Origin: Deltaproteobacteria bacterium
GTDB lineage: Bacteria > Myxococcota > UBA727 > VGSZ01
Direction of reading: 5' to 3'
Length of the DNA: 64,000 bases
Assembly (NCBI GenBank): GCA_016177705.1
Contig: JACOUT010000014.1
Span: 124,001 to 188,000 of the forward strand
Within the stretch, counting starts at the first letter, position 1. Each line of letters opens with the position of its first letter. Positions 30,952-39,755 of the stretch are shown piece after piece. A model generated the notes under the pieces. That model was given only the letters and a program-made list of their open reading frames with translations. It was not told where the DNA came from and made no database searches. Position numbers and translations under genes: made by a program.

Positions 30952-32148
30952 TCAGCGTGCCATCAGCGCGCGGCGCAGCTCCTCGATCCGCGGATCGCCG
31001 GGGAGCAGCTCGGCTGCCATGTGCATGAGCGCGATCGCCGCCTGGCGCTTGCCGGCCCGCTGCTCGGCGAGCGCGCGCTCGAGCAGCAGGTTGGCCTGCA
31101 CGCGCGCCGCCTGGTCGGGGCCAGCCGGCTTGGCAGCGGCCGGCGCCGGGCGCGCTGGCGCGGCGGGCGCGCTCGCCGGAGCCGCCTGCTGCCCGGGCAG
31201 CGGCATGGCGGCGGGTTTGCCGCCCTGCCCCGGCAACGGCATCACCGCCGGTCGCGCGCCTTGGCCGGGCAGCGGCATCGGCGACGGGCGCGGCGGCGCT
31301 TGTGGTGGTGGTGGCGGCGGCCTCGGTGGCGCCGCGGGGATGGTCGGGTGGGGGCCGCTATCGGCCAGGTCGTCTTCCTCGAGCATGCCGCGCACGTCGG
31401 GCTTGAAGCTCCCCAGGACCTCGATGGCGCCGCGGTCGGCCAGCATGCCGATGGCCACCTTGAGGTCGGCGAAGGTGAGCCCGGCCTTCTTGCGCAGCCG
31501 CGCGAGCGGGCGCTTGCCGTCGAGGAAGGAGAGCACGTGCTGCTCGAAGGGCGAGAGCACGGCGGCGTCGAAGCCCGTCTTGGGGCGCAGCACCACCTGC
31601 GGCTGCACCATCGCCTGTCGGTCGGCGCGGTGCGTACCGGTCTCCTCCTCGAAGATGCCGGCGCCGTCGACGGGGAAGGCGCCGGTCCTCTCCTCGAGGA
31701 AGGCCTGAAAGTCGTCCGCGGGCGCTTCGGACTTGGCTGCCGGCGGCATTGGCGCGATCGCCGCGTTCGGCGCTGGCGCCGGTCGAGCCGGCGGTTGCTG
31801 CTCCACCGGCGGCGGCGGCAGGTCCAACGGCGGCGGCGGCAGCTCGACCCGCGCCGGTGGCAGCTCCACCGGCAGCGGCGGTAGCTCGCCGAGCGGTGGC
31901 GGCGCCACGTCGGTGCGCTCGTCAAAGCCGCCCATGTCGATGGCGGCGAGCACGGCGTGGCGCTCGGTGGAGCCCTCCGCGCCTGAGCCGACATCAACGT
32001 CCGGCGCCATCAAGTTCGGTGACGTTTTTGGGTCTTCGTCCGAGCCGGCGTCGATCAGGTCGGTGTCGATGATGGCGCCGCAGCAGCCGCAGAAGCCGTC
32101 GTCCTGCTCCATCGGCTTGGCGCATTGGGGGCACGGGACGATCGGCAC
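30952..32148 (-). CDS. zinc-ribbon protein with Pro-rich linkers
   Basis: A 398-residue cytoplasmic protein. The N-terminus is a zinc ribbon (CPQCAKP, then CGCCG). An acidic stretch and a long Pro-rich segment with PPPPLDLPPPP follow. A central helical domain (about 195-275) includes LSPFEQHVLSFLDGKRPLARLRKKAGLT, resembling the winged-helix-like repeats that accompany PATAN/DUF4388 proteins. A second Pro-rich part contains three MPLPGQG-type repeats (MPLPGQGARPAV, MPLPGQGGKPAA, MPLPGQQAAP), and the last 60 residues are TPR-like. Such architectures are typical of Myxococcota. Function unknown. Confidence 0.65.
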   Translation of the reverse strand: MPIVPCPQCAKPMEQDDGFCGCCGAIIDTDLIDAGSDEDPKTSPNLMAPDVDVGSGAEGSTERHAVLAAIDMGGFDERTDVAPPPLGELPPLPVELPPARVELPPPPLDLPPPPVEQQPPARPAPAPNAAIAPMPPAAKSEAPADDFQAFLEERTGAFPVDGAGIFEEETGTHRADRQAMVQPQVVLRPKTGFDAAVLSPFEQHVLSFLDGKRPLARLRKKAGLTFADLKVAIGMLADRGAIEVLGSFKPDVRGMLEEDDLADSGPHPTIPAAPPRPPPPPPQAPPRPSPMPLPGQGARPAVMPLPGQGGKPAAMPLPGQQAAPASAPAAPARPAPAAAKPAGPDQAARVQANLLLERALAEQRAGKRQAAIALMHMAAELLPGDPRIEELRRALMAR

Positions 32149-32208
32149 CCGCCCATCCTACGACCGTCCGCGGGGTCGCCGATCGAAAAAGGAGCCCCCG
32201 GAAAGCAC

Positions 32209-32231
32209 GAGCCCGGCCAAGGGCCGGGCTC
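32209..32231 (-). terminator. terminator hairpin of rpsB
   Basis: Perfect 10-bp stem GAGCCCGGCC / GGCCGGGCTC with a 3-base loop, 28 bp after the rpsB stop; a TTTTT run follows about 19 bases later on the minus strand. Confidence 0.6.
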
Positions 32232-32258
32232 ATGCGAACGATGGTGCGGCCTGTCGCC

Positions 32259-33224
<966 letters not shown>

Positions 33225-33557
33225 GACTCTCTCTCGACTTTCTCTGCCCGGCCTTGGCCGAGCCCGTGGGTTTTGCTCCGCCACGCCCGAAGCGTCGCCG
33301 TGTGCGACGCCGACCGCGTCACCAAGGAGGCAGCAGCCTCCCTGGCACCCCGCGTTCCCCCGGGCGCTGGCCCTATGCCGGCGCCCAGGAAGGACGTGTG
33401 TGTTGGGGGCGATTCGACCAGGGACCGGAGCCGAGAGCCGAGGCCCAGGGTGGGCCGGTCCAGGACGGTGATCGCCCCTCTTGTAAGCGTGTTTTCCGTA
33501 CCAGAGCGGTGCCGGGGGAGCAAGCACTGTGCTGCTTTGCGCCGCGCGTAGCGCGGC

Positions 33558-33582
33558 GGGGAGAGACCCAGGGTCTCTCCCC
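33558..33582. other. 12-bp hairpin between recombinase and rpsB
   Basis: Perfect 12-bp inverted repeat GGGGAGAGACCC / GGGTCTCTCCCC around one base. It stands in the 436-bp gene-free stretch upstream of rpsB and downstream of the recombinase, and could end transcription from the recombinase side. The rest of 33225-33660 should contain the rpsB promoter but no clear -10/-35 is seen. Confidence 0.55.
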
Positions 33583-33660
33583 CGTCGCGGGCATAGCCCG
33601 ACGACGGCTCCCCCTCTCCCTCCGTCGCCGCGGCTCCTGCCTCGCTCCGCTCGGCCTAGT

Positions 33661-35232
33661 TCAGAGCTGTAGGGCGTTCGAATCGCACCGGGCGCGCCAA
33701 TCGTTGCCCTTCGTCATCTCGGACAGGATGGCGAAGGGCTTTTTCATGTCGTAGCGCACGGTTACGCCATCGAGCCGCGGGTTCGAAAGCACCATCTCGA
33801 GCAGTTGGCGACGTTCCGCAGGAGTGCGCTGGTTCCATAGCGTTCTCGCCTGCTTGGCGAGTTCGAAAGTGCGGTCGGCGGTGACGAGGTATTTGTCGTC
33901 GAGATCCTCGCTGGCCGCGCTCAAGCGGTCGAGCGCCGCGTGCCTCTCGCTCATCAGCATGTCGCGCTGGCGCTGGTAGGTGACGTCGTCGAGCTTGCCG
34001 TCGACGTACAGGCCGACCACCTTGTCCTCACGCGCCTGCAAGTCCTCCACCGTGCGCTTGAGCACCCCGATCTCGCGGCGCCGCTCTGTGCGCATCACCT
34101 CGTGCGTCTCGCGCAGCACGCGCGAGATCTCATCGGCGAGCGCGTGGGGCATCTCGATGTTGGCGATGGCGGCCTCGAACTGGGCGAGGAGCTGCGCCTC
34201 GGTGACGTGGACGCGCTTGTGGTGGACGCGATGACCGTTCGAGCAGCGGTAATAGTCGTAGCGCTTGCCGCTCGCCTTGATCTTCGGGTCGTAGGTGATG
34301 AGGCAGCCGCACTCGGCGCAGGTCATGAAGCCTTGCAAGGCGCCGCCCGTCTCGAGCGGCGAGCCGTAGGGCGCCCGGTGGCCGAACGTGGCTTGCAGGC
34401 GCTCCCACTCGTCCTGGGTGAAGACGGGCTCGTGCTTGCCGCGGTAGCGCTCGTCCCTCCAGGAAAACCAGCCCGCGTAGAACTCGTGCTTGAGGATGTG
34501 CTCGATGTCGCCGGCGACCAGGCGGCGGTTCTTCCTGCCGAGCGCTGCCCATAGCCCGTCGGCGACGACGGCCTGACCGATGGCGTCGAGCGAACGGCCG
34601 GCGAGGCGCAGCTCGTACATGCGGCGCAAGAGCGCGCGGCCCTCGGCGAGCAGCACGATGGTGCCGCCGCGGTCCTTCACCACGCCGTTTGCCCCAACGA
34701 GCTTGGCGTTGCGGTAGCCGAGCGGCGGACGCGTCGGATACCAGCCGTCCTTCGCTTTCGCGTCCTGCGATTCCTTGGCCCGGCGCGAGAGCTGGCGCGA
34801 GTAGGTCTTGGCGACCAGCGTGTTCATCTCCGCCTTGAGCCAGTCGCCCTCGTCGCTGCCAGCGTGCAGTTGCCAGCGCTCGTGCGCCACGTGCAGCACC
34901 ATTTCATCTCGGCGGATTAGATCCTCGAGCAGCTCGTAGTCGGTGAAGTTGCGCGTGGTCCTGTCCCAGACCCAGAACACTAGGTGGCGTACCTTCTCCT
35001 TCTTGGCGCGCGCGAGCGCGGCGTGAAACTTCACGCGCGCGTCCGAGGACTTGGCGCTCTCCTCGAGCATGACGATGTCGACCACGTGCAGCCCGAGCGC
35101 TTGCGCGTGTGCCGTGATGCCTTCGCGCTGCACGCCCGGGCTGTTGTTGTCGCCCTGCTTCTTCGAGGAGACGCGCACGATGCCGAGCGCGCGCGGCGAC
35201 TTGCCGAGCCAGCGGGGAGCGTTGATGGTCAT
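33661..35232 (-). CDS. large serine recombinase
   Basis: A 523-residue site-specific recombinase. The N-terminal resolvase domain has the catalytic Ser in GIVRVSSKKQGD (near residue 22) and the ARAKKEKVRHLVFWVWDRTTRN region. A recombinase domain follows (about 165-260: PPLGYRN, KHEFYAGWF), then a zinc ribbon (CAECG ... CSNGH) near 295-325 and a coiled coil (about 365-410). These are the parts of phage and ICE integrases. ATG 35232 is preceded by GAGGTGAT. The last residues (RCDSNALQL) are encoded by the tRNA fragment. It is the probable mover of the region up to about 42.37 kb. Confidence 0.92.
   Translation of the reverse strand: MTINAPRWLGKSPRALGIVRVSSKKQGDNNSPGVQREGITAHAQALGLHVVDIVMLEESAKSSDARVKFHAALARAKKEKVRHLVFWVWDRTTRNFTDYELLEDLIRRDEMVLHVAHERWQLHAGSDEGDWLKAEMNTLVAKTYSRQLSRRAKESQDAKAKDGWYPTRPPLGYRNAKLVGANGVVKDRGGTIVLLAEGRALLRRMYELRLAGRSLDAIGQAVVADGLWAALGRKNRRLVAGDIEHILKHEFYAGWFSWRDERYRGKHEPVFTQDEWERLQATFGHRAPYGSPLETGGALQGFMTCAECGCLITYDPKIKASGKRYDYYRCSNGHRVHHKRVHVTEAQLLAQFEAAIANIEMPHALADEISRVLRETHEVMRTERRREIGVLKRTVEDLQAREDKVVGLYVDGKLDDVTYQRQRDMLMSERHAALDRLSAASEDLDDKYLVTADRTFELAKQARTLWNQRTPAERRQLLEMVLSNPRLDGVTVRYDMKKPFAILSEMTKGNDWRARCDSNALQL
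33672..33699 (+). other. tRNA 3'-end fragment (probable att site)
   Basis: The sequence reads as the T arm (GTTCGAATCGC), acceptor 3' strand CGGGCGC, discriminator G and CCA of a tRNA, perhaps tRNA-Arg. No 5' half is present, so it is not a working tRNA. It overlaps the last codons of the serine recombinase gene on the opposite strand, typical of an element integrated at a tRNA. A partial copy is at 42351-42377. Confidence 0.6.
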
Positions 35233-35288
35233 GGGATCACCTCGCAGATGGAGAGGAGGTTCGATCAGATCACGACGGCGCGCGCGCG

Positions 35289-35459
35289 TCAGGCGTCGTG
35301 GTCGCTGCCGTCCGGGCGCACTTCGCGCGCCCAGCGGTCGAGGAGCTCGAAGACCTCCACCATGTTGTTCACGTCGCCACGCGTCAGACGCACGGCCGCC
35401 TCCGGCTTGGCGGGCGAAACCAGGCGCAGGTTCCCGCTGGGGGTTTCTTCCAGGAGCAT
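35289..35459 (-). CDS. 56-aa protein upstream of the recombinase
   Basis: A short gene of 56 residues, SD GGAGGTCTCG. Sequence is acidic at the C-terminus with one Leu-rich helix (DVNNMVEVFELLDRWA). It is 56 bp upstream of the recombinase and in the same direction, so it may be a small regulator or recombination directionality factor. No family recognised. Confidence 0.55.
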   Translation of the reverse strand: MLLEETPSGNLRLVSPAKPEAAVRLTRGDVNNMVEVFELLDRWAREVRPDGSDHDA

Positions 35460-35568
35460 CGAGACCTCCGTGTGCTGAGTAGCTGTTGCGGTCTGGGTGT
35501 CGGCGGTGTCGTGAGCCGCCGCACGAGCGCAGCGTCGATGCCGCTCTTCACGGTGGTGCTGAACGTGT

Positions 35569-35609
35569 CGCCGTCGCCGTCGCCCACCTGGGCGGCGACG
35601 GCGACGGCG
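35569..35609. repeat. GC-rich hairpin
   Basis: CGCCGTCGCCGTCGCCC pairs with GGGCGGCGACGGCGACGGCG apart from a 3-base bulge; 5-base loop. It lies in the gene-free stretch upstream of the small 56-residue gene. Confidence 0.4.
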
Positions 35610-35763
35610 CTGCGATGTCGCTTGAGCCCGAGCCCGGCCGCGCACGGCGCTGCTGGTCGGTCACGCGCGCGATGACGCGCGGCTCGGTGCACGATTCAAT
35701 CCTCCTCCGAGCGCTGCTCACCACCCTTGACCTTGTGGCTCGCGCGCTTCGTCCTGCTTGATC

Positions 35764-35948
35764 GCCAGCCACCTCCCACCGCCCGTCGCGACTGCGACAT
35801 GCGCTCTGCGCGTGCGGTGAGCGATCGGCAGCGGGCGCAATGCGCACGAAGCCGTCGCGTGCCGGCCCGTCGCGCTCCGCGTGACATGCCCTTGGGCGTG
35901 CCGGCCGGCGAAGGGGCCTTTGTGGCCTCGAGCCGGGAGGTGGCTGGC
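35764..35948. repeat. 185-bp repeat with 14-bp terminal inverted repeats, copy 2
   Basis: Same TIRs (GCCAGCCACCTCCC at 35764, GGGAGGTGGCTGGC ending 35948) and the same internal blocks as the copy at 12073-12260. The centres differ by substitutions and small gaps but keep paired arms. It lies 300 bp upstream of the recombinase operon in a stretch (35460-36079) with no gene. Confidence 0.75.
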
Positions 35949-36079
35949 GCCTTGGAGTTGACGCGATTGCGTGTGTTTTCGGATGGTTGATGCCGAATTG
36001 GGGCGGACCATCGCTCTAGCGTCATGGTCCGCAGCGCAACTGCTTCAATAAGCGAGCCACTGGTGGCCGGCTTCAGAGG

Positions 36080-36535
36080 TCATTGACTGCTGCGCGGTCG
36101 TGCTGCGGCCGCCAACGTACTCAGGCATGACGCGCAGGCCGTATACCGCAGCCGTCGCGCGTGGCTCACCGCGCGCGAGCTGAGGATTCGGCTCGCGCGT
36201 GGTTCCTCGGCGGTAGCGCGCGGCACGAGGCCGACGACGCGCAGGCAGCATGGTGCCCAGAACCCGTCGATCGACGTGCACAACGTCGCGAGCATCCCGT
36301 CGGGAAGATCAAGTCGCCGCCACCTTCGCGACACGTCCATCGGCTCTGGGACCAAGCTATCCATCTCGTCCAGCTCGTTGACGTGCGCCTTCACCAACCA
36401 CAACCCGTCGAAGTCCGCGCGGCGGCGACAGCGCTCGATTACCGCTCACAGCGTCCGTATCTCCGCTTTCGCAGCAACCAGGATTCCTCCCTCACCGTCG
36501 CCGAATCCCCACAGGTGATTCTTCTTCCGCGCCAT
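36080..36535 (-). pseudogene. probable decayed gene, unknown family
   Basis: ATG 36535 starts a natural-looking frame (MARKKNHLWGFGDGEGGI) that stops after 29 residues at 36446. A different frame continues with protein-like sequence (DFDGLWLVKAHVNELDEMD) down to about 36200. The pieces look like one gene broken by a frameshift. The end turns Ser/Arg-rich and is not convincing. No family is recognised. Confidence 0.35.
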
Positions 36536-36599
36536 CCCGCGAGCCAACCACGATTCGGCTAGGCGGTCACCACTGGCGCGGGCGAAGTCAAGGTCCCAG

Positions 36600-37009
36600 G
36601 CGCTACGCGGTCGTCGACGGGTTACGACGGATCAAAAGGCGCGGCCCCCTCGCCGGTCGCCCCGCAGGGGCCGCTGCCCGCGCTTGGCAGCGGCGACCTT
36701 GGGCCGCTCGCCTGCCGGGTCTCCGCCAGCCGCGGCGCCGACCGCCTGGCCGCCGACACGCTCTTCCGCTTGGTGGCGCCCCGGCTACGCATGGTGCCGC
36801 TGCGCAGCGAGCGGAACGTCGACCGCGGCGCCGATCTGGTACACGACTCCCTCCTCGTCGTGTTCGACGCCCTCGCCGGGCAGCGCGTGGAGGCATCGGA
36901 GCGCATCTCCGCCTTCGGCTTTCCCCTGCGGCAGCAGGCGAGGTCCACTGTCTCGCGATCGCACGGCTGTATCCGCGCGCGGTACGCTCACCGACACACG
37001 GGGGTCAGC
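36600..37009 (+). other. gene-free lead-in with in-frame open reading
   Basis: This stretch has no start codon with a ribosome binding site. In the frame of the following subtilase it stays open and reads as protein-like sequence (ADTLFRLVAPRLRMVPL, DSLLVVFDALAGQ). It could be the remnant of a gene truncated when the subtilase cassette arrived. The signal peptide at 37010 shows that the true gene begins there. Confidence 0.3.
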
Positions 37010-39211
37010 ATGACAAGACGCTTGCCTTTGTTGGCCGCCGCGATCGCGCTCGGAGGGGCGGGCTGCGACGATCCGCTCTCCGGGCCGACCGGCGGCATTC
37101 TACTCATCATCCGCACCGAACCCGCTGCTCTGGGCTCACGCTTTGGGGACGTGCGCTCCTTGCGCGTTGAGCTCGAACGCATCGTCGTCACCACGCAGGC
37201 TGGCCAGGTCACCGTCTCGACGCAGCCGCAGTCGCTGACCCTCGAGAACGCCGCGGCAGACGTCATCGTCGCGCAGGTCCAGGCGCCGGTCGGTGAGGTC
37301 GGCCAAGTGCGCCTGTTCGCTACGGGCGTGACGGCGATCCGCTCCGATGGGACTGAGGTCGCCCTCGATCCCGACGAGCCGGGCACTCTCCCGAGCTGGC
37401 GCAACAGCGGCTGGAAGATCTCGCTCTCCGACGGCTCGGCGATCCCGATCGAGGAAGATGAGCTGATCGGCGTGCGCGCCACGCTCGACTTCGACGATCG
37501 GCTGGTCATGCAAGGCAATGATCGGCTGAAGGTGAAGCCGACGCTCCCGGCTGAGCTGGTCGACGTCACGCCGGAGGACGGCGCCGGCGTGTTCGCGGAT
37601 CGCCTCACCGTCGCCTTCCAGCCTGGCACCACGCGGGCGCGTGTCGACGAGATCTCCGCGGAAATAGACGCCAGTGTCGAGATCGCACCGGTGTCGTCGA
37701 CCTGGTACCGCATCAAGTTGCCGGTGAGCTCGCCGGCTGACGTGGCGGTCGCGCACTTCCACTCGAAGGGCGAGGTACGTCACGTACTGCCGGCGGTGAA
37801 TTTCGGCGTGTTCCTGGATGCGAATGACGACGACGCCAACGTCGGACCGCTCGATCTCGCGCGTGTGCGCGACGCTTGGGACGTCGCGGTGACGGAGACC
37901 GGCGACATCGGCAGCATGACCACGCGCGTCGCCATCGTCGAGCCTGGTTGGTTCGATCTGGCGCACGCCGACCTCTATCTCAACATCGCGATCAACCAGG
38001 GCGAGTTGCCCCTCGGCCTGTTCGACGTGAACCCGCCCGGCGGCGACGGCGTGATCTCGCCCGCGGAAATCGCGGTCTTCGACGTGGACCCTCCAGCAGC
38101 ACCGGACGGGGTCATCTCGTTTCGCGACCTGGAGATCATCGCGGGTGCGCCGGCCGACTGCTCAGCCGGCAGCACCACCATCGCCCCGTGCGACGCCAAC
38201 AGCAACGGTCGCGTCGACGCCATCGACCTGTTGAGCGACGGCCGTTGGGCCGATCTGCGCGACGACGACGACTTCGACGGTGACCCAGAGACCTACCAGG
38301 ACGATCTGTGCGGCTGGGACTTCGCGCAGAACGACAACCGGCCGCACGACACGACGGTCAATCTGCCAAACGGTCACGCCATGGTCAACGCCGGCATCAT
38401 CGCCGCCGAGGTCAACAACGCTACCGACATCGCAGGGGTAGGGGGCCGCGTCTCGCTCGTGCCGATCGTGGTCGCAGACCCCGGAATCGCGCTGGCCGAC
38501 CCAACCATCGTCGAGCCGTTCGCCCCCGACGTCCTGTTCGGCGACTCGCTCGACTATCTGAACCGGACGACGCGCATCGACGTCGCCAACATCAGCTTCG
38601 GCTGGCACTTCGCGAAGCAGGGCTATGCACCGGCGTGCGCGGCAGATGAACAAGGCAGGCAGACCACGGGAGACGTGCCGGACAAGGATCCCAACCACGT
38701 CTTCACCCAGTCGATCGCCGACGCGGAGGCCGAATATGCAGAGCTCATCGCTGGCGGAAACGATACGTTGTTCGTCGTCGCGGCGGGAAACTCGGCGCAC
38801 GACATCGACGATCCGGACCTCTATTCGGCGCCCGCAGAGCCGCTGGCGGCCGCAGAAGCAAGCGCAACGCTGGTTGTCGGCGCGGCCGAGTCTTCGACCA
38901 CGGCGTTCCCCTGGTCGAACCACGGCGACGGGATGCTGTTCGCGTCGGGCGGGCCCTGGGTCGGGCTCAGCCCGGGCGGCGGCGTGCTGGCGGCGGTGCC
39001 GTTCAGTGATGACCCCTACCAGGGCACGTCGCAAGCCGCGCCGCTGGTCGCGGGCGCTGCCGCGCTGGTCATTGACGTGCTCGGCTCGGGCACGACTCCG
39101 AGCACCGTTCGCCAGCGCCTCGTGGACAGCGCAGTTGGGGCGGTCGCGCCATCTTGCCCCGGCGCAGGGGGAGGTCCGCTGCTCGATTCGGCAGCGGCGG
39201 TGGCGCCATGA
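37010..39211 (+). CDS. subtilase-like lipoprotein with EF-hand/dockerin-like insert (cassette 1)
   Basis: A 733-residue exported protein. The signal peptide ends GGAGC (lipid Cys19). Residues 28-180 form a beta-sandwich like DUF4382. Residues about 185-270 look like a subtilase propeptide (LTVAFQPGTTRARVDEI). In the S8 domain the His456 (NGHAMVNAGIIAA), Asn594 (VVAAGNS) and Ser674 (GTSQAAP) are present, but the catalytic Asp is Glu311 (VAIVEPG). Between Glu and His lie about 100 extra residues with Asp/Asn-rich calcium-loop motifs (DGVISPAEI, DGVISFRDL, DANSNGRVDAIDL). It may be a true, altered or inactive protease. The stop overlaps the next start (ATGA). Confidence 0.85.
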   Translation: MTRRLPLLAAAIALGGAGCDDPLSGPTGGILLIIRTEPAALGSRFGDVRSLRVELERIVVTTQAGQVTVSTQPQSLTLENAAADVIVAQVQAPVGEVGQVRLFATGVTAIRSDGTEVALDPDEPGTLPSWRNSGWKISLSDGSAIPIEEDELIGVRATLDFDDRLVMQGNDRLKVKPTLPAELVDVTPEDGAGVFADRLTVAFQPGTTRARVDEISAEIDASVEIAPVSSTWYRIKLPVSSPADVAVAHFHSKGEVRHVLPAVNFGVFLDANDDDANVGPLDLARVRDAWDVAVTETGDIGSMTTRVAIVEPGWFDLAHADLYLNIAINQGELPLGLFDVNPPGGDGVISPAEIAVFDVDPPAAPDGVISFRDLEIIAGAPADCSAGSTTIAPCDANSNGRVDAIDLLSDGRWADLRDDDDFDGDPETYQDDLCGWDFAQNDNRPHDTTVNLPNGHAMVNAGIIAAEVNNATDIAGVGGRVSLVPIVVADPGIALADPTIVEPFAPDVLFGDSLDYLNRTTRIDVANISFGWHFAKQGYAPACAADEQGRQTTGDVPDKDPNHVFTQSIADAEAEYAELIAGGNDTLFVVAAGNSAHDIDDPDLYSAPAEPLAAAEASATLVVGAAESSTTAFPWSNHGDGMLFASGGPWVGLSPGGGVLAAVPFSDDPYQGTSQAAPLVAGAAALVIDVLGSGTTPSTVRQRLVDSAVGAVAPSCPGAGGGPLLDSAAAVAP

Positions 39212-39471
39212 CCAAGGCCCCCATCGCGTTTTCCTTCTCGATCGCCCTCGCGGCCTGCGCGCCGCGCGACCCTCGATGTCAGATCGAGATGTACGACGGC
39301 GGACATGTTCGCCAATGCACGATCGGCCAACCCTACTCTGAGTACGCGTACTCCCCGCGCTCGAACCGGTGCTCCCAGGTCATCGGCTGCGAGTGCGACG
39401 AGATCTGCGAGAGCGGGCTGTTCGAGACGAAGGAGGAGTGCGAGCGCGTCTGCGTCGAACCCTGGCCGTAG
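39208..39471 (+). CDS. Kunitz-like small lipoprotein, probable protease inhibitor
   Basis: An 87-residue lipoprotein (signal then ALAAC, lipid Cys17). The mature part has eight further Cys. YAYSPRSNRC followed by a Gly-Cys and then FETKEECERVC matches the second half of Kunitz/BPTI inhibitors (aromatic-x-Y, Cys30, Gly-Cys38, Phe45, C-x3-C). A short insertion carries two extra Cys. Kunitz domains block serine proteases. The ATG overlaps the subtilase stop by four bases, so the two are made together. The simplest reading is an immunity or control factor for the neighbouring subtilase. Kunitz inhibitors usually act on trypsin-like and not subtilisin-like proteases, which is a caveat. Confidence 0.6.
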   Translation: MTKAPIAFSFSIALAACAPRDPRCQIEMYDGGHVRQCTIGQPYSEYAYSPRSNRCSQVIGCECDEICESGLFETKEECERVCVEPWP

Positions 39472-39502
39472 CGGCACCGGTAGTTGACGCCGTTCACTGA
39501 CG

Positions 39503-39703
39503 ATGCTGCGAGCTCGGCCCCACCTCGTAGCCGTAGGTCTCTTTGGCGTCTGCACATCGTCGTGCGAAGGGGAACCGACCGCCAGTGGCCAGAGAAAGGC
39601 GGGCCGGCCTCCGGCGATGACCGGCGTTCCGGCGCCCCCGGACGCGGCGCTGCGCGTGTTGCCCAGGATTGGATCCACACCCGACGAGGGTGTCTCGATC
39701 TGA
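39503..39703 (+). CDS. small lipoprotein-like ORF
   Basis: A 66-residue frame between the two cassettes, with a hydrophobic N-terminus (HLVAVGLFGVCTSSC) that could be a lipoprotein signal, then a Pro/Ala-rich tail. No strong ribosome binding site. Uncertain. Confidence 0.3.
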   Translation: MLRARPHLVAVGLFGVCTSSCEGEPTASGQRKAGRPPAMTGVPAPPDAALRVLPRIGSTPDEGVSI

Positions 39704-39755
39704 TGCGAACTTGGGGCAGGTTGCCGGGTGCCGTACCCTGCCAACGGGGGTGGGG

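Noticed and set aside
33625..33700. complete tRNA gene beside the serine recombinase
   Set aside because: Only the T arm, acceptor 3' strand and CCA are present; no D arm, anticodon arm or 5' acceptor strand can be paired.
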